64,000 nt of DNA from Massilia phyllostachyos (GCF_021044825.1 NZ_JAJNOC010000011.1:91503-155502), one strand, 5' to 3'; numbered from the stretch's first letter, positions 17,264 to 26,551 are shown. A program made the numbers and translations. Notes: a model not told the origin generated them from the sequence alone.

Positions 17264-19585
17264 CTACTCTTCGTTCTTCCGCTGACTAGCAATCACATCC
17301 GCCAACCTGGTCGCCGCCTGCGTCGCCGACGCCGGCTGCTTGAACCTTCCCAGCACCTCGCGCGTGATATTCACCGACGCCACCCGGTGCTCCGCCTCCG
17401 CCTTGCGTTCCCCCAGCGCCTTCTCGGTCGCGCCCAACTCGTCGACACGCTGCGCCTCCAGGTCCGCCAGCTCCTTGCGCGCTTCCATCATCCGCTGCGT
17501 CGCCTCCGCCGCCTTGCGCTGCATGTCGGCGTGGCGCTGGGCGTGTTCCAGCAGCGCGCGCTGGGCGTCGCGTTTCTCGACCGCCGCCTGCAATCCGGCC
17601 AGCTCGGCCGCTTCGCGTTCGCGCGCCAGGCGTGCCTGTTCTTCCTCGGCGGCGGCGCGGGCCAGCGCGGCCTGGGCGGCGGCCTGTTCGGAGGCCAGGC
17701 GCGCGGCGGCGGCGTCGGTGGCGCGGGAATCGGCTTGCGCCTGCTGGCGCTGGGCTTCCAGCTTGCGCTCGACCTGGGCCAGCGATTCGCGCGCCGCCTC
17801 GGTGCTGGTCCGTTCGGAGGCGATGGACGCCTCCAGCAAATCCAGCTGGCGGCGTTCGAGCGCGGCGCGCTCGGCCTGCTGCGAGGCCAGGTCGGCAGCC
17901 TTGCGCGCGTGGCTGCGCTGGGCGGCGGCCGCCGCCTCGGCCTGCTCCGCTTCCTCGATGGCATGGCGCGCCTGTTCGCGCTGGGCTTCCAGCGCCGACT
18001 GTTGCGCCGCTTCGGCGCGGCGTTCGGCGTCCAGCTGTTCGCGCAGCCGGGCCGCCGTCTCGCTGGCGGCATGGGCGCGGCGCTCCGCGGCCTGGGCCAG
18101 CTCGCGTTCGAGCTGCAATTGTTCCTGCTCGCGCGCCAGGGCCGCTTCCTCCGCGGCGGCGCGCTCGCGTTCGGCCTGCAGCAGATCCTGCGCGCCTTGC
18201 GCGCGGCGCTGCGCGGCCTCGTCCGCCTGCTGCTGGAGCGCGGCCTGCTCCCGCACGGCCGACATTGCCGCTTCGTCGGCCGCGTTTTCCCGCGCTTTCA
18301 CTTCGACAGCTTCCCGCGCCAGGGCAGCGCGTTCCTCGGCCAGGGCGCGCGCACGCTGCTCTTCCTCGGCCTGCTGCAGCGCAGCTTCGCGCGCGGCGTC
18401 GTCGGCCGCGGCGCGTTCGCGCGCATGGCCGGCCGCGGCGGTCTCGGCGTCCAGCCGGGCCTGGGCCTGGCGGCTCGCTTCTTCCTCGGCCAGGGCGCGT
18501 TCTTCGGACACTTCGCGCAGCCTGCGGTCGGCCTCGATGCGCGCCTCGGTGGCGGCCAGGATGCGGGTCTCGGCTTCGCGCCGCGCCTGTGCGCTGGCGG
18601 CGGCCATCTGCTCCAGGCGCTCGCGGTGGGTGGCGGCGTCGCGGATTTCCTTTTCGGTCTCGAGGCGCATGCGCAGCGACTGGGCGGCGACGCGCTCGGA
18701 CTCGGCCTGGGCCAGCGCGATCGCCTCGCGTTCCTGTTCGATGTGGGCCAGGGCGCGCGCCTCTTCCAGCGCACGCGCCTCGGCCGCCGCGCGCGCGAAG
18801 CTCGAGGCCAGCGCGACCTGGTCGGCGCGCTCGCGCTGCTGGGTCAGTTCCAGGGCCTCGGCTTCGGCCTGGGCCAGCTTCTCGGCGGTATGGCGGGCGG
18901 CGCGTTCGGCGCGTTCGCGCTCGCGCGCCAGGATCGCCACGCGCGCATCGGCGCTGGCGTTGTGCAGCACTTCTTCCTTGGCCGCCTCGACCGCCGCCAT
19001 GCGCTCGGCCGCCTGCAGGCGCGCCTGCTCGGTCTGGACCAGCAATTCCTCGGCGGCCCGCGCCGCCTGCGCCGCCATCTCGGCCTGCACCTCGACCTGG
19101 GCGGCTGCGCGGCGCCGCGCTTCTTCCTCCTGGCGGGTGCGGGTTTCGAGCGCCATGCGGGTCTCGGCATCCTGCTGGACGCGGGCGCGCAGGTCGGCGG
19201 TTTCCTGGCGGATCGCTTCCACCCGCTCGTTCGAGGCCTGGGCCGCGGCGCGCAGGGATTCGAGGCGGTCGCGGTCGGCGGCGATCGCCTGTTCGGCGGC
19301 CTGGGCGCTGGCCAGGGCGGCGGCGGTCGCGGCCGCGTCCATGGCGGCGCGCTCCTCGGCCAGCGAACGGGCGCGCGCCTCGGCGTGGGCGCGGCTCTCG
19401 GCGGCGACGTTGGCCTTGGCCTCGGCCTCGACGCGGGCAATGGCTTCCTGGATCTCGCGCATTTCCATGGGCGCCCGTCCCGCTGCCGGCGGCGCTTCAC
19501 CCTCTGCCGCTGGTACCGCGCTCCCTGCATGGGAGAGGTCGATCGTGAAATCGGTGTCGTCGGGCTGGGGCTTGGTCGGTTCCAT
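17264..19585 (-). CDS. Very long Ala/Glu/Arg-rich coiled-coil protein
   Basis: About 773 residues. After a short acidic N-terminus (MEPTKPQPDDTDFTIDLSHA) nearly the whole chain, from about residue 45 to 740, is uninterrupted heptad-type coiled coil dominated by Ala, Glu, Arg and Gln, with no Cys and few aromatic residues. Tryptic-like repeats such as ERAAAEEAALAREQEQLQLE are typical. No membrane segment or signal peptide. I chose the ATG at 19585 because GAGA lies 6 nt upstream; longer starts at 19591 and 19609 have none. It stands alone, between REP-bearing and AT-richer intergenic DNA. It resembles cytoskeletal or polar scaffold coiled-coil proteins in composition only; function unknown. 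Confidence 0.8.
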   Translation of the reverse strand: MEPTKPQPDDTDFTIDLSHAGSAVPAAEGEAPPAAGRAPMEMREIQEAIARVEAEAKANVAAESRAHAEARARSLAEERAAMDAAATAAALASAQAAEQAIAADRDRLESLRAAAQASNERVEAIRQETADLRARVQQDAETRMALETRTRQEEEARRRAAAQVEVQAEMAAQAARAAEELLVQTEQARLQAAERMAAVEAAKEEVLHNASADARVAILARERERAERAARHTAEKLAQAEAEALELTQQRERADQVALASSFARAAAEARALEEARALAHIEQEREAIALAQAESERVAAQSLRMRLETEKEIRDAATHRERLEQMAAASAQARREAETRILAATEARIEADRRLREVSEERALAEEEASRQAQARLDAETAAAGHARERAAADDAAREAALQQAEEEQRARALAEERAALAREAVEVKARENAADEAAMSAVREQAALQQQADEAAQRRAQGAQDLLQAERERAAAEEAALAREQEQLQLERELAQAAERRAHAASETAARLREQLDAERRAEAAQQSALEAQREQARHAIEEAEQAEAAAAAQRSHARKAADLASQQAERAALERRQLDLLEASIASERTSTEAARESLAQVERKLEAQRQQAQADSRATDAAAARLASEQAAAQAALARAAAEEEQARLAREREAAELAGLQAAVEKRDAQRALLEHAQRHADMQRKAAEATQRMMEARKELADLEAQRVDELGATEKALGERKAEAEHRVASVNITREVLGRFKQPASATQAATRLADVIASQRKNEE

Positions 19586-19743
19586 AGGCATTCTCGAATT
19601 GAACTGCATCGATTCGATTATCCGGCAAATTGCGCAACCATGCCACGCCGAACTAGACCGAGATATACCTGCAATTCATGGCTAAGCCGACACCATCTCC
19701 GGCGCACCATACTCATATCAGGTGCAATCCATCCCGGACAACA

Positions 19744-21984
19744 CTACTGCACTGCCGCTGACGCCGGTTCATCCGGAATGCTGCACAGCCCGTTGAGTCG
19801 GCTACATAGCTGCATGCCACCACTCAGGGCCGAGAGACTCATGGCCTGCTGTGCAGCCTGTGAAATGAACCAGCCGAGAGGGGCTTGGCGCTGGCGATTC
19901 ACCATCGCACAAAGGTCATCCGGGGAAACCTCAGCACGTATCGACTGTCTGAACGCACTTTCAAGGTTGTATTGAATATCCACGACGTTCAGTTTTAAGC
20001 TGCTTCTCCGTAAATCATGCGCCGCAGCCATGGCATTCGCACTGCGGACTTTGAACAACGATGAAAGCTCCAATCCCAACTCTCGGCGTGGTGGGGCATA
20101 TGGTATGCAGCTGCCGTCGGAAGGTGGATTACCGTCGATGTTCAGTACATAAAGCTTTTTCGAATCGAATCGCTGAGTATTGGCTTCGAGGAATTCCAGA
20201 AGAGTGGTCGCGCCGGAATTATCGACGTAGCCCCCATCAAGTAAGACATGGTCCTTGTTGTCTACGACGAACCGCCCTGGTGGCGAGACCAACGGAAAAC
20301 GAGCGCTGTGCAACACGGCCTGTCCCACTGTGATTCGGGACACTGCACGGGCGTACTTGATACCCATGCGCTGGAATGTCGCGACCGGGCGCGTCGAGAA
20401 CCAGGCGCGTTCGCCGGTAAGGCCATCCGTGGTGTTGAAATAGACTGCCGGCGGCACAGCTATTCCGCCAGTCAGGTCAGTCAATCGCCTTGCAAGGCCA
20501 ACTGCGGGCGGCTGGCGATCTGGCGCATCTCGCTCGAAGCTGGCAAGCGCCCCGGCCTGCCAACTATCGAGCAGAGCCTGTCCGCGCGCGGCTGTCGAGT
20601 TCGGGAAAAATAGATCATGAAAGGCTAGCTTGGCAACGACCGGCGATAAATGATCCCTGCCTAAAGCATACGCAACCAGGCCCTGGAGCTGAGCGTTCCT
20701 CGCGGGGTCCGGAACAGTACAGGTCCAGCCACCTCGCGCCACGAAGTCCTGGCGCAGGGCCAAGTACATGGCGATGCCAAGGCTGCCGCCCGATACGCCG
20801 CTCGCGGCGACAAGACCCTCACCGAATCGCCCGCAGGTCATGTCATCCATTCTGGCAAGCACCAGCCCTGTAAATAGTGCTGCGCGCAAGCCGCCGCCGT
20901 GCGCATTTACGGCAAACTGGTACTGAGGCAGGTTAGTGGATAGCGAAGCCGGCACCATGGAGGCTGGCTGAGGCCGTACATCCATCGTCTCCTCACCAAA
21001 TTGCATTTGCCCGCGCCAGACCAGGAAGGTAACGATGAGTAATGTGGCCAAGGCAGGCCATCCAGGAGTAAAGAAGAAGAAGCGACGCATCAGCAGCGTC
21101 AACGGAGTCAACATCAAAACGAGCAAACTAATCGTCAGCAGGACGACTGCAGCCGGCCCTATCTTGCTAGCAGATTCGACAGGAATGAAGGACAGGACGA
21201 GTGCGCCAGCGGCACCGATGCTAAACAGCGTTACAACTCTGCGACGCATGCTGCGATGGCGAATGGATGACAGGTGCTCCATTCTGGAAAATCGCCGCAA
21301 CCAGCGGCGGCGAATGTCGAGCGCAAGCAGTAATAAGGGCGGCAATAAAGTCTCCGCCGTCAGGAGAAATACCATTCGTCCACTGTTGGCGACGAAGAAA
21401 ACGCAAAACAGCAAGAGGACGACTCCCACGACACACATCGTAAGCCACTTACGCGCAGGGAAAAAATGGTTCAGCGAGACGAGGATTGGGCCAAGGAGCA
21501 ACATAATCAAGATGTGCCGTATTGCGTCCATCCCGACCGCACTCGCGGCGGCAAGAATCAACACCGTAGACAATGCCGCAGCCGATGCAAACCCAAGGAG
21601 TCTCGGGCCCCATGTCACAGCCAGTCTGACCGCTCCAAGCGCTTCGCGCTTGCGCAGGTAGGAGGGAATACTGTGCCGCGCGTCGATCGTACATAGCAGA
21701 CGGGCGGCATACCAAACGGTCATTGCGAGAACCAGCTGCGCGATGACAATCCACATTAGACGAACCCGGTTGGTCTTGGCGCCGATGCCGGTTTCAGTCA
21801 GCGCATAGAGGACCTCTTGGGCTTGGGGAATGAATCCAAGCAGCATATACACCAATGCAACTGCGAGCATGGGTATCAGGCACAGCCCAGCCAAGACATA
21901 TAACCAGGCGATCAAGAAGCGTATGGTGGCTACCATGGCACGCTTCTCATTATTCGAAGTGCTATTGCTGGCAACAGGTGTCAT
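19744..21984 (-). CDS. Membrane-anchored patatin-like phospholipase
   Basis: About 746 residues. The N-terminal half holds several hydrophobic segments (about residues 20-45, 70-95, 130-155, 165-180, 190-230, 265-320). The C-terminal half is a patatin domain: oxyanion loop HGGGLRAALF (about 365), nucleophile elbow GVSGGSLG (GxSxG, about 395-402) and catalytic Asp in LDGGYVDNSG (about 590). It is expected to hydrolyse lipid acyl esters at the inner membrane. Base composition is visibly lower in GC than the neighbours and codon use is less biased, suggesting acquisition. I chose the ATG at 21984 with AGGAG 8 nt upstream. It is the only gene here with a clean TATAAT. Confidence 0.88.
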   Translation of the reverse strand: MTPVASNSTSNNEKRAMVATIRFLIAWLYVLAGLCLIPMLAVALVYMLLGFIPQAQEVLYALTETGIGAKTNRVRLMWIVIAQLVLAMTVWYAARLLCTIDARHSIPSYLRKREALGAVRLAVTWGPRLLGFASAAALSTVLILAAASAVGMDAIRHILIMLLLGPILVSLNHFFPARKWLTMCVVGVVLLLFCVFFVANSGRMVFLLTAETLLPPLLLLALDIRRRWLRRFSRMEHLSSIRHRSMRRRVVTLFSIGAAGALVLSFIPVESASKIGPAAVVLLTISLLVLMLTPLTLLMRRFFFFTPGWPALATLLIVTFLVWRGQMQFGEETMDVRPQPASMVPASLSTNLPQYQFAVNAHGGGLRAALFTGLVLARMDDMTCGRFGEGLVAASGVSGGSLGIAMYLALRQDFVARGGWTCTVPDPARNAQLQGLVAYALGRDHLSPVVAKLAFHDLFFPNSTAARGQALLDSWQAGALASFERDAPDRQPPAVGLARRLTDLTGGIAVPPAVYFNTTDGLTGERAWFSTRPVATFQRMGIKYARAVSRITVGQAVLHSARFPLVSPPGRFVVDNKDHVLLDGGYVDNSGATTLLEFLEANTQRFDSKKLYVLNIDGNPPSDGSCIPYAPPRRELGLELSSLFKVRSANAMAAAHDLRRSSLKLNVVDIQYNLESAFRQSIRAEVSPDDLCAMVNRQRQAPLGWFISQAAQQAMSLSALSGGMQLCSRLNGLCSIPDEPASAAVQ

Positions 21985-21989
21985 GACCA

Positions 21990-22017
21990 CATCTCCTATG
22001 GTTGAGATGTGATTATA
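21990..22017 (-). promoter_or_regulatory. TATAAT promoter and RBS hairpin of the patatin gene
   Basis: On the minus strand TATAAT (22017-22012) is followed at once by CATCTC (22009-22004), which can pair with GAGATG (21995-21990). The second arm contains part of the AGGAGATG ribosome site, so a 6-bp hairpin near the 5' end of the transcript may mask the translation start. The 95-bp gap to srkA is strongly AT-rich, including an 8-nt T run on the minus strand that may help end srkA transcription. Confidence 0.55.
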
Positions 22018-22084
22018 CTTTTGAGAATTTATATTTTATTACCATTAGTAAAAAAAATACAAAATTACAACACTTTCTCTCGAC

Positions 22085-23077
22085 CTATGCTCGCCACAGC
22101 GGCGGCTCGTCCATCAGCGCCACCTGCTCGCGTAGCTCGAGGATGCGGTCTTGCCAGTAGCGCTGGGTATTGAACCACGGGAAAGCCGCCGGGAAAGCGG
22201 GGTCGTCCCAGCGCATCGCCAGCCAGCACGCGTAATGGATCAGGCGCAAGGTGCGCAGGGCCTCGACCAGGTAGAGCTGGCGCGGGTGGAATTCGCAAAA
22301 GTCCTCGTAGCCGGCCAGCACGTCGGCCATTTGCCCCACCATTTCCTGGCGATCGCCCGACAGCAGCATCCACAGGTCCTGCACCGCCGGGCCCATGCGG
22401 CTGTCATCGAAGTCGACAAAGTGCGGCCCGTCGGGCGTCCACAGCACGTTGCCGCCGTGGCAGTCGCCGTGCAGGCGCAGCAGCGGCAAGTCGCCGGCCC
22501 GCTCGTAGCAGCGCGCGACGCCGTCCAGGGCCTGCTCGACCACGCTCGACCACGTGGCCAGCAGCTCGGGCGGCACGAAATCGTGGCTGCGCAGCCAGGC
22601 GTAGGGCTCGCGTCCGAAGGTCTGGGCGTCCAGCACGGGGCGGTGTTCGAACGGCCGCGCGGCGCCGACCGCGTGGATGCGGCCGATGAAGCGCCCGATC
22701 CATTCCAGCGTGGCCGGGTCGCCCAGCTCGGGCGCCCTGCCCCCGCGGCGCGGAAAGACGGCGAAGCGGTAGCCGGCCGCCTCGTGCAGCGTGCGACCAT
22801 CGATGCTGCTCGGCGGCACCGCCGGGATCTCCTTGTCGGCGAGCTCGGCGACGAAGGCGTGCTCCTCGAGGATGGCCGCGTCGCTCCAGCGCTTGGGCCG
22901 GTAGAACTTGACCACCACCGGCGGCCCCTCTTCCATGCCGACCTGGTAGACGCGGTTTTCATAACTGTTCAGCGCCAGCAGGCGGCCGTCGCCGTACAGG
23001 CCGACGTGCTCGAGCGCCTCCAGCACGGTTTGCGGGTCGAGGCGCGCGAACGGATGCGCCTGGTTGTTCGTTTCCAT
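22085..23077 (-). CDS. srkA: Stress response kinase A (YihE family Ser/Thr kinase)
   Basis: Cytoplasmic protein kinase of the APH/choline-kinase fold, 330 residues. N-terminal LNSYENRVYQVG and VVVKFYRPKRW (about residues 35-60) match the E. coli SrkA nucleotide-binding region. The catalytic loop LHGDCHGGNVLW (about 195-207) and metal-binding FVDFDDSRMGP (about 212-222) are intact. In E. coli this kinase counters stress-induced death pathways; the same role here is by analogy. I chose the ATG at 23077, which has GGAG at a good distance, over the ATG at 23092. Confidence 0.93.
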   Translation of the reverse strand: METNNQAHPFARLDPQTVLEALEHVGLYGDGRLLALNSYENRVYQVGMEEGPPVVVKFYRPKRWSDAAILEEHAFVAELADKEIPAVPPSSIDGRTLHEAAGYRFAVFPRRGGRAPELGDPATLEWIGRFIGRIHAVGAARPFEHRPVLDAQTFGREPYAWLRSHDFVPPELLATWSSVVEQALDGVARCYERAGDLPLLRLHGDCHGGNVLWTPDGPHFVDFDDSRMGPAVQDLWMLLSGDRQEMVGQMADVLAGYEDFCEFHPRQLYLVEALRTLRLIHYACWLAMRWDDPAFPAAFPWFNTQRYWQDRILELREQVALMDEPPLWRA

Positions 23078-23258
23078 AGCCGGATTCTCCATGCGGCCAT
23101 TGTAAGCGGCGCTCGCCCCGGCCTCCTAATGCCCGTCGAAATTTGACGGATTTGGTGCGCGCCCGAACAGAGCCGCGCATGCATGCTGCGTAACTATCGA
23201 ATCTGGCAAGTACTTGTACGCAACCGCGTGACATACGGCCTTTTACCGAGGAAAGAAT

Positions 23259-24290
23259 ATGAAAAAGCTCCCGCTGGCCCTGACGGCCATCGCCGCCGCC
23301 CTGCTCTGGAACGCGGCCCAGGCCCAGTCGCCGCAACCGCCCAAGGCTGACGCCGACATGCAGAAGGTCCTCGACGCCCACGCGTCGCTGAACCCGAAAC
23401 CGATCGAAACCCTGACGCCAGCCGAGGCGCGCAAGCAGCCGACCCCGGCCGACGCTGTCAAGAAAGTCCTGACCCAGATGGGCAAGAGCACCGCGCCGGA
23501 ACCGGGCGTGACCATGAAAACCATGAGCGTGCCGGTGAAGGGCGGCAGCGTGCCGGTCCACATCTTCACGCCGGAAGGCAAGGGCCCGTTCCCGGTGATG
23601 GTCTACTACCACGGCGGCGGCTTCGTGATCGCCGACACCAAGGTCTACGAGGCCTCGCCGCGCGCGCTGGCCAAGATGGCCAAGGCGATCATGGTCTCGG
23701 TCGACTACCGCCAGGCCCCCGAGCACAAATTCCCGACCGCGCCGGAAGACGCCTACGCGGCCTACCTGTGGGTGACCCAGCACGCCAGGGAATTCAACGG
23801 CGACCCGATGCGCGTCGCGGTCGGCGGCGAATCGGCCGGCGGCAACCTGGCGACCGTGGTGTCGCTGATGGCGCGCGACCAGAAGGCCCAGCTGCCGCTG
23901 CACCAGCTGCTGGTGTATCCGGTGGTGAACGACGACATGAACAACGAATCGTACAAACGCAACGCCAACGCCAAGCCGCTCAACAAGGCGATGATGGGCT
24001 GGTTCTTCAAGCACTACGGCGGCGACCCGAAGAACCCCTACGCGCTGCCGATGAAGGCCACTTCGCTCAAGGGCCTGCCGCCGGCAACCATCGTCGCCGC
24101 CGAGATCGACCCGCTGCTCAGCGAGGGCAAGGCGTATGCGGACAAGCTCAGGAAGGATGGGGTGAAGGTCGATTACCGCGAATGGAGCGGCGTGACGCAC
24201 GAGTTCTTCGGGATGGGGGCGGTGGTGGCGAAGGCGAAGGAGGCGGAGCAGTATGCGGCGGATGCGTTGACGAAGGCGTTCAAAAAGTAG
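23259..24290 (+). CDS. Secreted alpha/beta hydrolase (HSL-type esterase/lipase)
   Basis: Exported esterase of 343 residues. Sec signal peptide MKKLPLALTAIAAALL with an AQA cleavage region (about residues 1-23). The mature part has the hormone-sensitive-lipase family oxyanion motif YYHGGGFVIAD (about 125), nucleophile elbow GGESAGGNLA (about 192-198), a catalytic Asp in AEIDPLLSEG (about 288) and His in GVTHEFFGM (about 320). A GAGGAAAG site precedes the ATG. Substrates are probably short acyl esters. The upstream region between srkA and this gene (about 180 bp) is a shared divergent promoter region. Confidence 0.93.
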   Translation: MKKLPLALTAIAAALLWNAAQAQSPQPPKADADMQKVLDAHASLNPKPIETLTPAEARKQPTPADAVKKVLTQMGKSTAPEPGVTMKTMSVPVKGGSVPVHIFTPEGKGPFPVMVYYHGGGFVIADTKVYEASPRALAKMAKAIMVSVDYRQAPEHKFPTAPEDAYAAYLWVTQHAREFNGDPMRVAVGGESAGGNLATVVSLMARDQKAQLPLHQLLVYPVVNDDMNNESYKRNANAKPLNKAMMGWFFKHYGGDPKNPYALPMKATSLKGLPPATIVAAEIDPLLSEGKAYADKLRKDGVKVDYREWSGVTHEFFGMGAVVAKAKEAEQYAADALTKAFKK

Positions 24291-24360
24291 GCGCTCAGGC
24301 ATCGCCGCTAATAACCGTTAGCTTGAAAACCGTCATGCGCGCCACTGGCGCCCATGACTT

Positions 24361-24465
24361 CCCGCGCAGGCGGGAATCCAAGTTTCTTCGCGGTCCACTA
24401 CCGCTTGCGTGCACCCGCCGAGGTAGCGCAACGAACTTGGGCCCCGGCCTGCGCCGGGGCGACGG
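24361..24465. repeat. Pair of inverted REP-like palindromes
   Basis: CCCGCGCAGGCGGG...CCAAGTTT (24361-24385) faces AACTTGGGCCCCGGCC...GCCGGGGCGACGG (24434-24465), giving a BIME-like head-to-head pair. This fills most of the 268-bp gap between the esterase and yecA; no gene is seen there. Confidence 0.7.
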
Positions 24466-24558
24466 CTCGACGTCCAGCGGTGAAATGACACGTTTTTCCG
24501 TGCTCTTGTCCCCCACAGGCGTTACACTGGCGCCTTCCAACGCAACAAGAGCCTCACA

Positions 24559-25245
24559 ATGCATCTCGACGAACCCCTCACCGACAAAGAATTCGACGAC
24601 CTCGACCAGTTCCTGCTGTCCGACCGCTCCCCCGAGGACGCGATGACCATGGACACCCTGCACGGCTACCTGACCGCGATCGCGATCGGCCCGGAAACCA
24701 TCATGCCGGCCGAGTGGCTGCCGCGCGTGTGGGGCGAGGACGGCAAGCAGGCGCCCAACTGGAAGAACCCGAAGGAAGAACAGCGCATCGTCAACCTGAT
24801 CATGCGCTTCATGAACGAAATCCTGATCACCTTCGAAGCCGCGCCCAAGGAATTCGAGCCACTGTTCGTCGAGCACGAGGTCGGCAACGAGAACCTGATC
24901 GACGCCGAAGCCTGGTGCTGGGGCTTCTGGGAAGGCATGGAGCTGCGCCCGGGCTCCTGGGAACCGATCTGGGAGTCCGACGTCGCCGAACTGATGCGCC
25001 CGATCTACCTGCTGGGCGCCGACGAGATCGACGAATCGGAACTGGCCGAAGTCGAAGACCCGAAGAAGGCCCACCAGCTGGCGCTCGACATCGAAGCCAA
25101 CATCCCGGCCATCTACCGCTACTGGCTCCCGCTGCGCAAGGGCGCCGTCGAGACCGTGAAGCGCGAAGAACCGAAGGTCGGCCGCAACGACGACTGCCCC
25201 TGCGGCAGCGGCAAGAAGTTCAAGAAGTGCTGCGGCGCTGAATAA
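24559..25245 (+). CDS. yecA: YecA/UPF0149 family protein with C-terminal SEC-C zinc motif
   Basis: Cytoplasmic 228-residue protein. The N-terminal about 180 residues are UPF0149 (YgfB/YecA), with the typical LTDKEFDDLDQFLLS and TLHGYLTAIAIGP. The C-terminus is a SEC-C metal-binding motif, GRNDDCPCGSGKKFKKCCG, with CxCx8CC zinc ligands like those of SecA. In E. coli, YecA has been reported as a SecA-related ribosome/nascent-chain-associated protein. The role here is inferred from that. Confidence 0.92.
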   Translation: MHLDEPLTDKEFDDLDQFLLSDRSPEDAMTMDTLHGYLTAIAIGPETIMPAEWLPRVWGEDGKQAPNWKNPKEEQRIVNLIMRFMNEILITFEAAPKEFEPLFVEHEVGNENLIDAEAWCWGFWEGMELRPGSWEPIWESDVAELMRPIYLLGADEIDESELAEVEDPKKAHQLALDIEANIPAIYRYWLPLRKGAVETVKREEPKVGRNDDCPCGSGKKFKKCCGAE

Positions 25246-25258
25246 TGCAGCGTTCAAA

Positions 25259-25289
25259 CCTGGGTTGCGCAGCCCGCTCGCAACTCAGG
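25259..25289. terminator. Bidirectional hairpin between convergent yecA and HPP genes
   Basis: CCTGGGTTGCG (25259-25269) pairs with CGCAACTCAGG (25279-25289), 10 of 11 bp, loop of 9. It overlaps the stop codon of the minus-strand gene. No T tract on either strand, so terminator function is tentative. Confidence 0.45.
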
Positions 25290-26418
25290 CCGCCGCCTCC
25301 AGCACCTCCCCACCCAGCCCCGCCAGCACATCCCCCGGCCCCACCACCCCGGTGAGCCGCCCTTCCCTGTCCATCACATACACCTGCTGCGCCCCATCCT
25401 GGAAGCGCGCCAACAAGGCGGCCAGCGGCGCCACATCGCGCACCGCCACGAACGTCATCTCGATCAGATCCCCCACCGTCCGCGCCGCATCGCGTCCGAA
25501 CAGCAGCGCCGTCGCGCGCCGCGCCCGTGCCGGCAAAGGCCGCGCCGCCGCGCCGCCCGCCGCGACCAGCGCCGCCATGCTGAGCACCCCGAGCGGCCGC
25601 CCTTCGCTGTCCAGCACCGGCAGCGAAGGCAGGCCATGCCGCAGCAGCAGCGCGCGCGCCGTCGCCAGCGGCATCCCCGGCGTCAGGCTGGCCGGCAGCG
25701 GCCGCGCCACCTCCGCGCAGCTGCGCTGGTGAGCGCGGCGCTCGGCCGCGCGCTGTTCGGTGTCCGCCAGGATCGACGCCAGGTCGTCGCGGCTGACGTC
25801 GAGCGTCTCGCCATAGCTGTCCAGCGCCGCATCCAGGTCTTCGCTGGCGAACCCCGCCCTGGCATCCGGCGCGCGCACGGCCGGCTGCACGTGGGGATAG
25901 CGGTGTCCGGTCAGGTTGTTCCAGGCCACCGCCACCAGCACCATCAGCACCGAGTTCAGGCCGATCGGGTTCAAGGCGAAGCCGACGCCCGCCCCGTGCA
26001 CCGCCGCCCCGCCCAGCACCACGGTCACCGCCGCCGCCCCGCCGGGCGGGTGCAGGCAGCGCAGGAAGGCCATCGCCGCGATCGCGAGGCCGCCAGCGAG
26101 TGGCGCCGCGATCAGCGGATCGCCAAGGTGGACGCAGGCCACGCCCACCAGCGCCGAGACGACGTTGCCGCCGATGACGGGCCACGGTTGGGCCAGCGGC
26201 GCCGCGGGCAGGCAGAACAGCAGGACGGCGGAGGCGGCCATCGGCGCGACCAGGTAGGGCAAGGCGGCCGCATGCGCGGCGCCAAGCGCGGCGCGCGTCA
26301 CCAAGGCGGTGACCAGCAGCGCCAGCAAGGCGCCGAGGGCCGAGCGCGCATGGCCGGCGTAGGAAGCGGGTCCGGCCGGGCGCAGGCGCCGCAGCCGCTC
26401 GAGCAAAGTGGAGAACAT
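25285..26418 (-). CDS. HPP family membrane protein with two CBS domains
   Basis: 377 residues. The N-terminal half has four or more hydrophobic helices with the HPP signature LHPPGGAAAVTVV (about residues 105-117). The C-terminal half has a CBS pair (about 230-375), for example GLPSLPVLDSEGRPLGVLSM and GAQQVYVMDREGRLTGVVGP. HPP proteins have been linked to nitrite transport in plastids and cyanobacteria; CBS pairs often bind adenosine nucleotides, so this could be an energy-gated channel or transporter, which is inference. The ATG at 26418 is preferred over the in-frame TTG at 26436; neither has a clear ribosome site. Confidence 0.88.
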   Translation of the reverse strand: MFSTLLERLRRLRPAGPASYAGHARSALGALLALLVTALVTRAALGAAHAAALPYLVAPMAASAVLLFCLPAAPLAQPWPVIGGNVVSALVGVACVHLGDPLIAAPLAGGLAIAAMAFLRCLHPPGGAAAVTVVLGGAAVHGAGVGFALNPIGLNSVLMVLVAVAWNNLTGHRYPHVQPAVRAPDARAGFASEDLDAALDSYGETLDVSRDDLASILADTEQRAAERRAHQRSCAEVARPLPASLTPGMPLATARALLLRHGLPSLPVLDSEGRPLGVLSMAALVAAGGAAARPLPARARRATALLFGRDAARTVGDLIEMTFVAVRDVAPLAALLARFQDGAQQVYVMDREGRLTGVVGPGDVLAGLGGEVLEAAA

Positions 26419-26551
26419 GGATGAGCAATACCGCAAATGAGCCCGCCATTACACCACAGCTTGCGCGACGCCGCCTCCCTCCGGCGGCGTTCAACATCCC
26501 TCGAAGCAATCATGTACGATACAAGGCAGACCACAACAACAAGGAAGCCCT

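Noticed and set aside
17183..19975. Plus-strand open frames of 930 and 781 codons
   Set aside because: Mirrors of the coiled-coil gene; the Arg/Ser/Ala-rich products are complementary translations of GC-rich heptad codons.
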